Origin: an uncultured Chryseolinea sp. | GTDB lineage: Bacteria > Bacteroidota > Bacteroidia > Cytophagales > Cyclobacteriaceae | DNA: 14,430 nucleotides | Assembly: GCA_946478915.1 (NCBI GenBank) | Contig: CAMLER010000046.1 | Span: 1 to 14,430, forward strand | Direction: 5' to 3' | In this document: positions 7,743-14,430 of the stretch, piece by piece | How the letters are laid out: each line of letters starts with the position of its first letter | Numbering within the stretch: position 1 is the first letter of the stretch | Notes under the pieces: generated by a model | What the model was told of the DNA's origin: nothing | What the model saw: the letters and a program-made list of their open reading frames with translations, nothing else | Database searches by the model: none | Program-made: the position numbers and the translations under genes

Positions 7743-7996
7743 CTTTTTGAAAATCAGGGCGACGCGCAAGGTACAAATCTTATTCTTGACGCCGCTTCGG
7801 CAGGGAAATGGTCCTTCATCTTAGAGGTTACCGCTAAAGATATCTTATCTATCCGTACCCAATCTTTCAGGCAAAGGCACACGCCATAGCAAAGGCAGTT
7901 CAATTGTTTTTTTAATAACATATACTCGTCTGGCGGGTTAGGAGTCATAGGCATGTTCTGTTTTGAATCCAATGCATCCACTTTAAAGAAAAATTT
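7743..7996. promoter_or_regulatory. Divergent promoter region between metal ATPase and catalase
   Basis: These 254 bases must carry the control regions for both outward genes. A perfect 10-base palindrome AAGATATCTT lies at 7837-7846 near the middle. An A/T-rich patch with a run of seven T is at about 7908-7914. No consensus PerR, OxyR or Zur box is visible to me, and no exact TAnnTTTG faces either gene. On the minus strand a frame is open from 8011 to 7754, but it overlaps the catalase start and does not look like protein. Confidence 0.4.
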
Positions 7997-9628
7997 ATGA
8001 GCAAGAAACAAAAGAGCGACAACGGAGGGAATGGAAAATCTCAGATTATTCCAGCAGGAAATGGTAAAAAAGCGGTTGGTTCAGAAATATTGACCACCAG
8101 GCAAGGGCATCCGGTTACCGATAATCAGAACTTGCGAACAGTAGGTAACAGGGGTCCGGCAACTCTCGAAAATTATCAGTTTCTGGAAAAGATGTCACAT
8201 TTTGATCGTGAGCGTGTGCCTGAACGCGTAGTGCACGCGCGTGGCGCCGGGGCGCATGGATATTTCGAAGCTTATGGAAAGGTTGGCGACGAGCCCATTT
8301 CGAAATATACCCGAGCCAAAGTTTTTCAGGAAAAAGGAAAACGGACACCTTTATTCGTCCGATTTTCTACTGTGATACACGGTGGACATTCTCCTGAGAC
8401 GTTGCGCGACCCCCGTGGTTTTGCAGTAAAAATGTACACCGAAGATGGAAACTGGGATCTTGTTGGTAATAATTTGAAGATATTTTTCATCAGAGATGCA
8501 ATCAAGTTTCCTGACTTCATTCACGCATTTAAACCGGATCCAGTTACTAACAGACAGGACGGGGAACGACAATTTGATTTTGTGAGCAATTCGCCGGAAA
8601 CACTGCACATGATCACATTCCTTTTTTCTCCATGGGGTATACCAGCCAACTACAGACAGATGCAAGGCTCAGGTGTTAACACTTACAAATGGGTAAATGC
8701 AAATGGAGAAGCAGTTCTGGTGAAATATCATTGGGAACCATTGCAGGGCATCAAGAACTTGACTCAGGCTCAGGCGCAGGAGATTCAAGGCAAAAACTTT
8801 AATCACGCTACGCAAGACCTTTATGAGGCTATCGAACGGGGTGACTACCCGCAGTGGGAACTTAATGTTCAAATAATGAGCGACGATGAACATCCTGAAC
8901 TTGATTTCGATCCACTGGATGATACAAAGCTATGGCCCGTCGATCAATTTCCATTTCTACCGGTAGGAAAGATGACGCTGGACCGAAATCCAATTAATTT
9001 CTTTGCTGAAGTCGAGCAATCTGCTTTTGGTACTGGCGTTCTCGTCGATGGCCTGGATTTTTCAGATGACAAGATGCTACAGGGAAGGACCTTTTCATAT
9101 TCGGATACGCAACGGTATCGGGTAGGCACAAACTATTTACAACTCCCCATCAATGTGCCCAAAAAAGCTGCGGCTACCAATCAACGCGATGGACAAATGG
9201 CCTATCGCCAGGATCTTGTTGAAGGAGTAAATCCGCATGTAAACTACGAACCGTCTTCTCTTGGTGGCTTGAAAGAAGCGCCTAAAGTTCATAAGGATCA
9301 TACACCTCACTACAATGCAGCATTGGTAAGGGAACGCATCGACCGGCAAAATAATTTTAAACAGGCTGGTGAGACCTATCGGAATTTCGAGGAATGGGAG
9401 CGTGAGGAATTGATCAGTAATCTGGTAAGTACTCTCGCACCAGTGCGAAAAGATATCCAGGATAAGATGATAGAGCTCTTCTCACAATGTGACGAGGATT
9501 ACGGGCGTAGGGTAGCAGAAGGATTGAAAATGGCCCACAAATCCAAAGCCGAAATGGAAGACTCGAAGAGAGATCGTAAGGCGGTTGAACAAGCCAAAGA
9601 TGTAGCAAAGGAAGCTAAACCTTATTAG
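7997..9628 (+). CDS. katA: Haem catalase (clade 3 type, small subunit)
   Basis: It converts hydrogen peroxide to water and oxygen, probably in the cytoplasm, as there is no signal peptide. The protein has 543 residues: a basic, Gly-rich N-terminal extension of about 30 residues, the catalase core at about 32-415, and the C-terminal helical immune-responsive domain to about 515. The tail beyond is Lys/Glu-rich. Active-site residues are His80 in [15 protein letters not shown], Asn158 in GNWDLVGNN, and the proximal haem-ligand Tyr368 in [15 protein letters not shown]. All key motifs are intact. The start is the only good ATG, after an A-rich leader (AAAGAAAAATTT). An ankyrin-repeat gene follows 177 bases downstream on the same strand. 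Confidence 0.97.
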   Translation: MSKKQKSDNGGNGKSQIIPAGNGKKAVGSEILTTRQGHPVTDNQNLRTVGNRGPATLENYQFLEKMSHFDRERVPERVVHARGAGAHGYFEAYGKVGDEPISKYTRAKVFQEKGKRTPLFVRFSTVIHGGHSPETLRDPRGFAVKMYTEDGNWDLVGNNLKIFFIRDAIKFPDFIHAFKPDPVTNRQDGERQFDFVSNSPETLHMITFLFSPWGIPANYRQMQGSGVNTYKWVNANGEAVLVKYHWEPLQGIKNLTQAQAQEIQGKNFNHATQDLYEAIERGDYPQWELNVQIMSDDEHPELDFDPLDDTKLWPVDQFPFLPVGKMTLDRNPINFFAEVEQSAFGTGVLVDGLDFSDDKMLQGRTFSYSDTQRYRVGTNYLQLPINVPKKAAATNQRDGQMAYRQDLVEGVNPHVNYEPSSLGGLKEAPKVHKDHTPHYNAALVRERIDRQNNFKQAGETYRNFEEWEREELISNLVSTLAPVRKDIQDKMIELFSQCDEDYGRRVAEGLKMAHKSKAEMEDSKRDRKAVEQAKDVAKEAKPY

Positions 9629-9805
9629 CAAAAACAGGTATTGAATTCTGCTTGTTAAGTTCTGTAAAGATCTGAAACGGACTTAGGAAATAAGGGATGA
9701 AGCAACGCGAAGAGTTATCCCTCTTAGATTCATGTGGCGCGTTGAACAGGACTAAGTACTGAGGGAAAGATCGCAGTTATTAATTTATATCTAATAGAAA
9801 ATCAT

Positions 9806-10315
9806 ATGACGGATGAGGTTAAAACAAAATTATTTAATGCTGCACGTGCGGGAAACGTGGTGATCTTAAAAGAAATTATAGATCAGCAAGTGAATGTGAA
9901 TATTACTGATGATAGAGGCTACACTCCTTTGATCGTTGCATGTTATAATGGTCATTTAGATGCAGCGAAATTACTTGTTAGCGCGCAAGCGGATGTGAAT
10001 GCACAGGATGGCGGCGGTAACAGCGCCTTAATGGGGGTTGCTTTTAAAGGATACCCTGAAATTGCTGAGTTTCTAATTGAAAGCGGTGCAGATATCAATA
10101 TGCAGCACGGAAACGGAGGCACTGCTTTGATGTTTGCCTCTTTGTTCGGGCGAAATGAGGTATTAAGAATTCTGCTGAAACATGGTGCTGACAAAGAGAT
10201 CAAAGAACAGCGTGGGTTGACTTCACTTGATCTGGCAGTTCAACAGGGTAACGTGGAGGCGGCAATGTTGCTACAGGAGGAATCCAGTATCTTAAGTGGG
10301 GAAAAGGCGTCTTAA
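9806..10315 (+). CDS. Ankyrin-repeat protein, probable catalase accessory factor
   Basis: The 169-residue protein is almost entirely ankyrin repeats: a degenerate cap at 5-34, full repeats at 38-67 (GYTPLIVACYNGHLDAAKLL), 71-100 (NSALMGVAFKGYPEIAEFLI) and 104-133 (GTALMFASLFGRNEVLRILL), and a C-terminal half repeat at 137-157. There is no signal peptide, so it is cytoplasmic. Ankyrin proteins encoded beside catalases are known helpers: AnkB with KatB in Pseudomonas aeruginosa is needed for full peroxide resistance, and Cj1386 with KatA in Campylobacter jejuni is implicated in haem supply to catalase. By position and size this gene resembles Cj1386 more than the membrane-linked AnkB. A role as catalase partner is inferred. 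The 177-base gap before it could hold its own promoter; I see no strong terminator there. Confidence 0.9.
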   Translation: MTDEVKTKLFNAARAGNVVILKEIIDQQVNVNITDDRGYTPLIVACYNGHLDAAKLLVSAQADVNAQDGGGNSALMGVAFKGYPEIAEFLIESGADINMQHGNGGTALMFASLFGRNEVLRILLKHGADKEIKEQRGLTSLDLAVQQGNVEAAMLLQEESSILSGEKAS

Positions 10316-10412
10316 AAATTAATATAGTAACATTTTAATGAGATCTGTTTGCTAGAGTGGCATACTTTGCAAATGCTATTCGCGTATTGCGGATTTAGTA
10401 GAATAAGTAATT

Positions 10413-11885
10413 ATGAATTTTAAAGCATCTGTTTACAGTCTGTTTCTGGCAGCTTCAATGATGACGGCGGTATCATCCTGTGTGAGGCAGGAGACGTCAG
10501 CACCAGAGGCCATTTCCCTTGATGACCCATTCCCTCAAAATAATTCGCCGCGTGCGGTGCAGGATGGAACGCCTAATCTGATTAATGCTGCCAGACTGGT
10601 GACGTCAGGCGTGGTGCATGTCAAAACGCTGTTCCAGGGATCGGGTGCGAACAGGTTGATGAGTGAGTTATACGGACAGGAAAGTGCGCCTTCCGTGGGA
10701 TCAGGTTCGGGTGTTATCATTAGTCCTAATGGATATGTGGCAACGAACAACCATGTTGTTGAGAATTCCTCGGAGATACAAATCGTATTAGCTGATCGTC
10801 GTTCTTTTTCAGCGGAGTTAATTGGCAGGGATCCAACTACAGACATTGCATTGCTCAAAGTTGAAGCCGAAAATTTGCCATTTGTTGCTCTGGGAAATTC
10901 CGACAGCACTCAGATTGGTGAGTGGGTGCTTGCAGTGGGGTATCCGTACTCGATGAATACAACGGTCACTGCCGGGATTATCAGCGCGAAGGGAAGAAGC
11001 CTTGGTATTATTGGAAGATCGCTATCACGGGGACCAGATGCGGCCCAGGCTCCGACGGCAATTGAATCCTTTATACAAACAGATGCGGCTATTAATCCAG
11101 GTAACAGTGGAGGGGCTTTGGTAAACATGAATGGAGAATTAATCGGGATCAATACTGCTATCGCCTCTTTAACAGGTAGCTATGCCGGATATGGGTTTGC
11201 TGTGCCGGTGAATCTCGCCAAAAAAATATTGGATGACCTGAAAGAGTTCGGTGAAGTTAGAAGGGGAATACTGGGCGTTTCGTTCCCTTCTCCAAGCGTT
11301 GAAGACCAATTTCTGCAACAACAGGGCATTGATCCGGGTACTATTAAAGGGGTATTCATAACCGGAATTCAGAAGGGTAGTGCCGCAGACGAAGCAGGGC
11401 TGAGAGAGGGCGATATTATTAAGGCAATAGATAGCGTTGAGGTATTTACTTCGGCTGAGTTTACTGAAAGGATCGGACGACACAGGCCGGGCGACCAGAT
11501 AAATATTCAGTATTTGCGAAAGAATGAGGCGCGCAACGTGGTGGCTACCCTAAAGGGAATCGAAAGAGAATCTGTTGCGAGCTCAGAATCGCTTAATGCA
11601 ATTTACGAACGGCTGGGCGCAAAGTTTTCAACCTTAACACCCTCGATAAAACAACGTTATGGCCTCCGCGCCGGCGTATTGGTGACCGATGTCAAGAGAG
11701 GAGGGATCTTTGATATGATCGGCATACCCCCCGGCACTGTGATCGTTTATATCAATGGTCAGGCTATGAATACGCCGGAGGATATTGATAATGCGCTCGT
11801 AGAAGCACGCAATGCAAAGGTGCAGATCCTGGGGATCGCTCCTGACGGTTCTCGAATCGCTTTCGATTTCTCGTTGGGAGCATGA
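10413..11885 (+). CDS. htrA: DegP/HtrA-type serine protease with two PDZ domains, probable lipoprotein
   Basis: It is an envelope quality-control protease of family S1C. The 490-residue protein starts with a lipoprotein-type signal (LFLAASMMTAVSSC), giving Cys23 as the lipidation site. The trypsin-like domain spans about 55-265 with the catalytic triad His114 (ATNNHVVEN), Asp144 (TDIALLKVE) and Ser232 (DAAINPGNSGGALVNMNGEL). PDZ1 is at about 285-382 (GVFITGIQKGSAADEAGLRE) and PDZ2 at about 398-488 (GVLVTDVKRGGIFDMIGIPP). Length and order match the DegP/DegQ family. A lipid anchor is unusual for this family in Proteobacteria, where DegP is soluble. The gene follows the ankyrin gene by 97 bases on the same strand, so it may be part of a peroxide/envelope stress unit or have its own promoter in that gap. 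Confidence 0.94.
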   Translation: MNFKASVYSLFLAASMMTAVSSCVRQETSAPEAISLDDPFPQNNSPRAVQDGTPNLINAARLVTSGVVHVKTLFQGSGANRLMSELYGQESAPSVGSGSGVIISPNGYVATNNHVVENSSEIQIVLADRRSFSAELIGRDPTTDIALLKVEAENLPFVALGNSDSTQIGEWVLAVGYPYSMNTTVTAGIISAKGRSLGIIGRSLSRGPDAAQAPTAIESFIQTDAAINPGNSGGALVNMNGELIGINTAIASLTGSYAGYGFAVPVNLAKKILDDLKEFGEVRRGILGVSFPSPSVEDQFLQQQGIDPGTIKGVFITGIQKGSAADEAGLREGDIIKAIDSVEVFTSAEFTERIGRHRPGDQINIQYLRKNEARNVVATLKGIERESVASSESLNAIYERLGAKFSTLTPSIKQRYGLRAGVLVTDVKRGGIFDMIGIPPGTVIVYINGQAMNTPEDIDNALVEARNAKVQILGIAPDGSRIAFDFSLGA

Positions 11886-12265
11886 TGAAAAGGTCTTCTA
11901 TTAAAAACGTTAAACGTAAATTGGTTTTCCGTTCCAGGTCTTTCCATCTTCGAAACGTGTAATGAATTGCTCGCGCGCCAGAATCATGCCACAGGGTTTG
12001 TGTAAAATTATCTATACATGGATGTGGATTTGAATAGTCCGGGATGGATGAGACCACGCCAAAGGATGTTGATCTAGATTCGTTTATCCGTAATATCGCC
12101 TGCGAAGAGGTTACAGCCAGCTGGAGAGAGCCTTGAATGATCTGCTTTTTATGGAATCCATTGAGCTGTAATGCATTCTGGCACAGTTTTTTGCTACAAT
12201 AGATACGCACAGATCGTTCAGTGGTGCGATAGATCAAGTCAAAATCACTTTAATTAATAGCAAAT
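11886..12265. other. 380-base gap with possible gene remnants
   Basis: No intact gene of convincing quality is present, but short stretches look protein-like. On the minus strand, 11987 to 11910 encodes 25 residues (MILAREQFITRFEDGKTWNG, then KPIYV and a stop) that read like a natural C terminus, with open sequence upstream interrupted by a stop. On the plus strand, 12044-12136 encodes MDETTPKDVDLDSFIRNI and more. A different plus frame just after it ends with YSQLERALNDLLFMESIEL and a stop near 12171. These could be decayed small genes or chance. A 157-codon minus frame (12237-11764) also crosses the region but runs deep into the protease gene and looks like a shadow. No strong terminator for the protease was found. 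Confidence 0.3.
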
Positions 12266-12448
12266 ATGAAGTCAAGTTTAATCTTTTTGGCCGGCCTCGG
12301 AATGGGAACAGTCCTTGGAATACTAATCGCGCCGGAGCCAGGACCTGTTACGAGAAGAAGGATTAAGGAGGAGGCAGATAGGATTGTTGATAAAGCAATC
12401 ATTAAGAAACGCTTGAAGCAGGAAGTCGAAATGGCTAGTCAAATATAA
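12266..12448 (+). CDS. YtxH-like small membrane protein
   Basis: The protein has 60 residues with one N-terminal membrane segment (about 4-22, LIFLAGLGMGTVLGILIAPE) rich in GxxxG spacing. The motif Ala-Pro-Glu-x-Gly followed by Thr-Arg-Arg-Arg at residues 22-32 is typical of YtxH-domain proteins (APxxGxxxR). The rest is a charged, helix-forming cytoplasmic tail. Proteins of this kind are small inner-membrane proteins often expressed under general stress; the molecular role is not established. It is followed after 16 bases by the holin-like gene, so the two are very probably cotranscribed. Confidence 0.82.
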   Translation: MKSSLIFLAGLGMGTVLGILIAPEPGPVTRRRIKEEADRIVDKAIIKKRLKQEVEMASQI

Positions 12449-12464
12449 CCTAAACAGATATCGT

Positions 12465-12815
12465 ATGGCAATGGATTTATTTTACCGGGCAGCTGCAACT
12501 GTGTTGGCGCCCTTCAGGTATGCGCAGCGCGAAATACAAGAGGCGAAGGAAGATTTGAAGGAAGATGCCCAGCACGTGATGTCAAATGCTATCAAAGTTG
12601 CAGCCGCTGGATTATTTGGCCTATTCTTCCTGGTGTTTCTCAGCATTACAGCTGCCATGGCGCTCAATGATTCAATGGAAAGTCCATGGATCGGATTTGC
12701 GTTGGTTGCAGCATTTTATATGTTGGTTGCTCTTGGTATCTACGCATGGTACAAGGCAACTTCAAAAAAACCTGCGGAATATAAACATCGGCAGGCAAGA
12801 GCAGTCACGACGTAA
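12465..12815 (+). CDS. Holin-3_6-like (YqjE-type) membrane protein
   Basis: The 116-residue protein has an amphipathic N-terminal region (about 1-42, with REIQEAKEDLKEDAQ), a first membrane helix at about 44-67, a short loop with a Pro-Trp, and a second helix at about 74-96, ending in a basic tail (KKPAEYKHRQARA). This layout fits the Phage_holin_3_6/YqjE family. Members are often labelled phage holin, but here no phage genes are nearby and the gene is paired with a YtxH-like gene. The pair resembles the E. coli yqjD-yqjE stress cluster in kind. A lysis function is not supported. The ATG at 12471 two codons in is an alternative start. Confidence 0.78.
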   Translation: MAMDLFYRAAATVLAPFRYAQREIQEAKEDLKEDAQHVMSNAIKVAAAGLFGLFFLVFLSITAAMALNDSMESPWIGFALVAAFYMLVALGIYAWYKATSKKPAEYKHRQARAVTT

Positions 12816-12861
12816 CGTATTAGGAACAGGAATCTGGAAGAATTTGCAACAACGGTTGACC

Positions 12862-12892
12862 TAGCTGCCGTCTTACCGTCGGGAGGCAGTTA
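12862..12892 (+). terminator. Possible terminator after the YtxH/holin-like pair
   Basis: TAGCTGCC (12862-12869) pairs with GGCAGTTA (12885-12892) with one G-U, around a 15-base loop. The following sequence is T-rich but has no solid T-run until about 12911. It lies 47 bases after the stop of the holin-like gene. Confidence 0.35.
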
Positions 12893-12947
12893 TTATTGCT
12901 CTTTACCATTTTTACAATTCCAAAAATTTAGGATATTGGTGCAAGCG

Positions 12948-12961
12948 CAACAGCGCTGTTG
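12948..12961. promoter_or_regulatory. 14-base perfect palindrome before the nucleotidyltransferase
   Basis: CAACAGCGCTGTTG is a perfect inverted repeat with its centre 19 bases before the ATG at 12974. It could be an operator for a dimeric repressor or a hairpin near the ribosome binding region. No matching regulator gene is in the window. Confidence 0.35.
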
Positions 12962-12973
12962 TAACTTCACCTC

Positions 12974-13807
12974 ATGTCATTGCGCCAGGAAATTGTAGGG
13001 CTAATTCCCGCAGGAGGCCACGCCACTCGTTTAGCACCGCTGCCCTGCAGCAAGGAACTCTTTCCAATTGGATGGCAGTCTGATAAGACTGGAAAGATAA
13101 GGCCTAAAGCAGTAAGCGCTTTTCTGTTGGACAAGTACAAAGCCGCCGGCATCCGAAAGGCGTATTTTATTTTAAGGAAAGGCAAGTGGGACATCCCGCA
13201 ATACTATGGCGACGGTGAGATCGTCGAAATGGATTTGGCCTACCTCATAATGAACGCACCGCACGGACATCCTTTTACCCTGGACCAGGCATTCCCGTTC
13301 ACGAGAAATAATTTTGTTGCCTTTGGATATCCTGATATTTTATTTTCTCCTGACGACGCCTTTGTTAGACTGGAAAAAAAGCAAGCTGAAACGAACGCTG
13401 ACATTGTGTTGGGAATTTTTCCGTTACGACCCGATCAAAGGTGGGATGTGGCCTCATTTGGAGCCGATGGGAAAATTGATACCATTGCTCATGCGGTCCC
13501 ACCTCCGAATATCCCGAGACTTGGCTTCGCGATCGCATTCTGGACTCCTGAATTCTCACTTTTTATGCACGAATTTCTGATGCGTGCTGTAAGTAAAAAT
13601 ATCTTTGTGGCGCCCGATGGAAAAGAATATACTATGAATCATGTGCTACAAGCAGCAATCGATGCTGGACTATCAGTTGAAAGCGTTGTATTCGAATCAG
13701 GATTTGTTTTGGATGTTGGTACTCCCGATGACTTATTTTTAGCCCAAGCTAACCAGACTACATTAGCAAAAAGTTTGGTGGCTAATGCAGCCAATAAAAA
13801 CCAATAA
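12974..13807 (+). CDS. Nucleotidyltransferase, sugar-1-phosphate type (NTP_transferase family)
   Basis: The 277-residue protein opens with the NTP-binding signature of nucleotide-sugar pyrophosphorylases, GLIPAGGHATRLAPLPCSKE followed by LFPIG (residues 9-33), close to RmlA/GalU-type enzymes. A metal-binding Asp121 sits in AFGYPDILF. The C-terminal DVGTPDDLFLAQ is the usual closing motif of the catalytic domain. These enzymes join a sugar-1-phosphate to an NTP to give an NDP-sugar. The length fits a single catalytic domain without a left-handed beta-helix, so no acyltransferase activity is attached. The insertion RKGKWDIPQYYGDGE resembles the segment found in glucose-1-phosphate transferases. 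No other sugar-pathway genes are adjacent, so the substrate cannot be named. Confidence 0.9.
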   Translation: MSLRQEIVGLIPAGGHATRLAPLPCSKELFPIGWQSDKTGKIRPKAVSAFLLDKYKAAGIRKAYFILRKGKWDIPQYYGDGEIVEMDLAYLIMNAPHGHPFTLDQAFPFTRNNFVAFGYPDILFSPDDAFVRLEKKQAETNADIVLGIFPLRPDQRWDVASFGADGKIDTIAHAVPPPNIPRLGFAIAFWTPEFSLFMHEFLMRAVSKNIFVAPDGKEYTMNHVLQAAIDAGLSVESVVFESGFVLDVGTPDDLFLAQANQTTLAKSLVANAANKNQ

Positions 13808-13926
13808 CTCTTATTTCACGAAAGCCGCGGAGAGAGTGGATCGTAAATCGAGCGACCCGATCACCTTTTGACGTTATCCTTTACATTAATCTTACCCTAT
13901 CAATGTTTCGATTACGGGGATCTGGG

Positions 13927-13954
13927 CCTTATTCCTTATTCCCTATTCCTTATA
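13927..13954 (-). repeat. Heptamer tandem repeat, complement of the GGNATAA type
   Basis: Four units of 7 bases read CCTTATT, CCTTATT, CCCTATT and CCTTATA on the plus strand. On the minus strand this is the same family as 1100-1122. It lies between two convergent genes, 16 bases before the end of the 2H-type gene. Confidence 0.6.
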
Positions 13955-13969
13955 CCCAATCTCAATAGA

Positions 13970-14430
13970 TCACGCTTTCAATAACGATACTTCGTAAAGC
14001 ACTTCTGTACAGGTGCAATGATTCCCTAAATAGCAAATCGCCAGTCTTGACGCGTGAAAGTGAAATGGTACGAAGTCAGGAGGGTTGTAACCAAATCCGA
14101 GCGTAATGTGGGGCCAGAAATTGTTAAAACATGCGTGAGGAATAAAACGATTTATCCAATTCAGGGTTGACACTGCGATGGGAGGAGGGTCATTCAGATA
14201 TGTCTCTTCTGCATCCTGCGTCAGAATTGATATGAATTGTTTTACAATTAATTCGTGAAATGCTATAAGTTCAGTGCTAGGTTCTATGTCAAAACTTACC
14301 ACGCTGTTTGTACCGGACATTTCAATACGGATCGCCTTAACAAAAATTTCCAACTCCTCGTGTTTTGCGAGAGCATCCAGCCTTGAGTGTGCTTCAACAA
14401 TATTTTCATCCGACAGACAACCCATCAACA
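13970..14430 (-). CDS. 2H phosphodiesterase / 2'-5' RNA ligase-like protein, C-terminal part
   Basis: The minus strand is open from the window edge to a stop at 13970, giving at least 152 residues. The TTG/ATG near 14428 is probably internal: family members carry a first His-x-Thr motif upstream of the region seen here, so about 40-60 N-terminal residues should lie beyond the edge. The second motif is present as PHITLGFG (His about 107 residues from the visible start), followed by a strand-rich end (ASRLAICYLG, then VLYEVSLL) that fits the second lobe of the two-lobed 2H fold. Such enzymes act on cyclic phosphates or 2'-5' linkages in RNA; the true substrate is unknown. It is convergent with the nucleotidyltransferase. 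Confidence 0.75.
   Translation of the reverse strand, partial: LMGCLSDENIVEAHSRLDALAKHEELEIFVKAIRIEMSGTNSVVSFDIEPSTELIAFHELIVKQFISILTQDAEETYLNDPPPIAVSTLNWINRFIPHACFNNFWPHITLGFGYNPPDFVPFHFHASRLAICYLGNHCTCTEVLYEVSLLKA

Noticed and set aside
7754..8011. Minus-strand ORF of 85 codons between ATPase and catalase
   Set aside because: Overlaps the catalase start, has an unlikely composition and no family features.
9692..9719. Terminator between catalase and ankyrin genes
   Set aside because: Only a 6-pair stem (AGGGAT/ATCCCT) with an 18-base loop and no T-run.
11764..12237. Minus-strand ORF of 157 codons downstream of htrA
   Set aside because: Its last third is antisense to the PDZ2 coding region and the rest competes with better short frames; treated as part of a possibly decayed gap.
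12465..12815. Prophage lysis gene
   Set aside because: Despite holin-family resemblance there is no endolysin, structural or integrase gene anywhere in the window.

Overview
The window looks like chromosomal DNA of a Bacteroidota bacterium, probably of the Cytophagales type. This is an inference from an ~810-residue MacB/FtsX permease with two extracytoplasmic domains, A-rich leaders with little Shine-Dalgarno signal, a TAnnTTTG promoter-like element, lipobox proteins, and intergenic heptamer repeats. Base composition is moderate and fairly even. I see no tRNA, rRNA, CRISPR array, transposase, integrase or phage structural gene, so this is a housekeeping/stress region rather than a mobile island.

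Layout. 1-373 (-) is the N-terminal part of an RND efflux adaptor lipoprotein. 508-927 (-) is a small exported protein of unknown function, possibly frameshifted near its end. 1319-3757 (+) is a large MacB/FtsX-type ABC permease. Then come small genes: 3855-4055 (+) and 4354-4779 (+), both unrecognised, the latter followed by a strong terminator at 4822-4868; 4947-5402 (+), a DUF1905/YdeI-OmpD-associated protein; and 5404-5709 (-), unrecognised. 5784-7742 (-) is a Zn/Cd/Pb-type P1B ATPase, divergent from 7997-9628 (+), a haem catalase. The catalase is followed by an ankyrin-repeat protein (9806-10315) and a DegP/HtrA lipoprotein protease (10413-11885). A 380-base stretch with possible gene remnants leads to a YtxH-like and holin-3_6-like membrane gene pair (12266-12815). 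A nucleotidyltransferase (12974-13807, +) and the C-terminal part of a 2H phosphodiesterase/2'-5' RNA ligase-like protein (13970 to the window end, -) close the window.

The centre reads as a stress block: metal export, peroxide removal with a probable ankyrin helper, envelope proteolysis, and small membrane proteins of a kind often linked to stress. The catalase-ankyrin pairing is the clearest functional link, since ankyrin proteins next to catalases support catalase activity in some Proteobacteria and Campylobacterota. No wholly new system is demonstrable. The items most worth a second look are the katA-ank-htrA arrangement, the heptamer repeats at three intergenic sites, the small orphan genes at 3855-5709, and possible decayed genes at 482-927 and 11886-12265.
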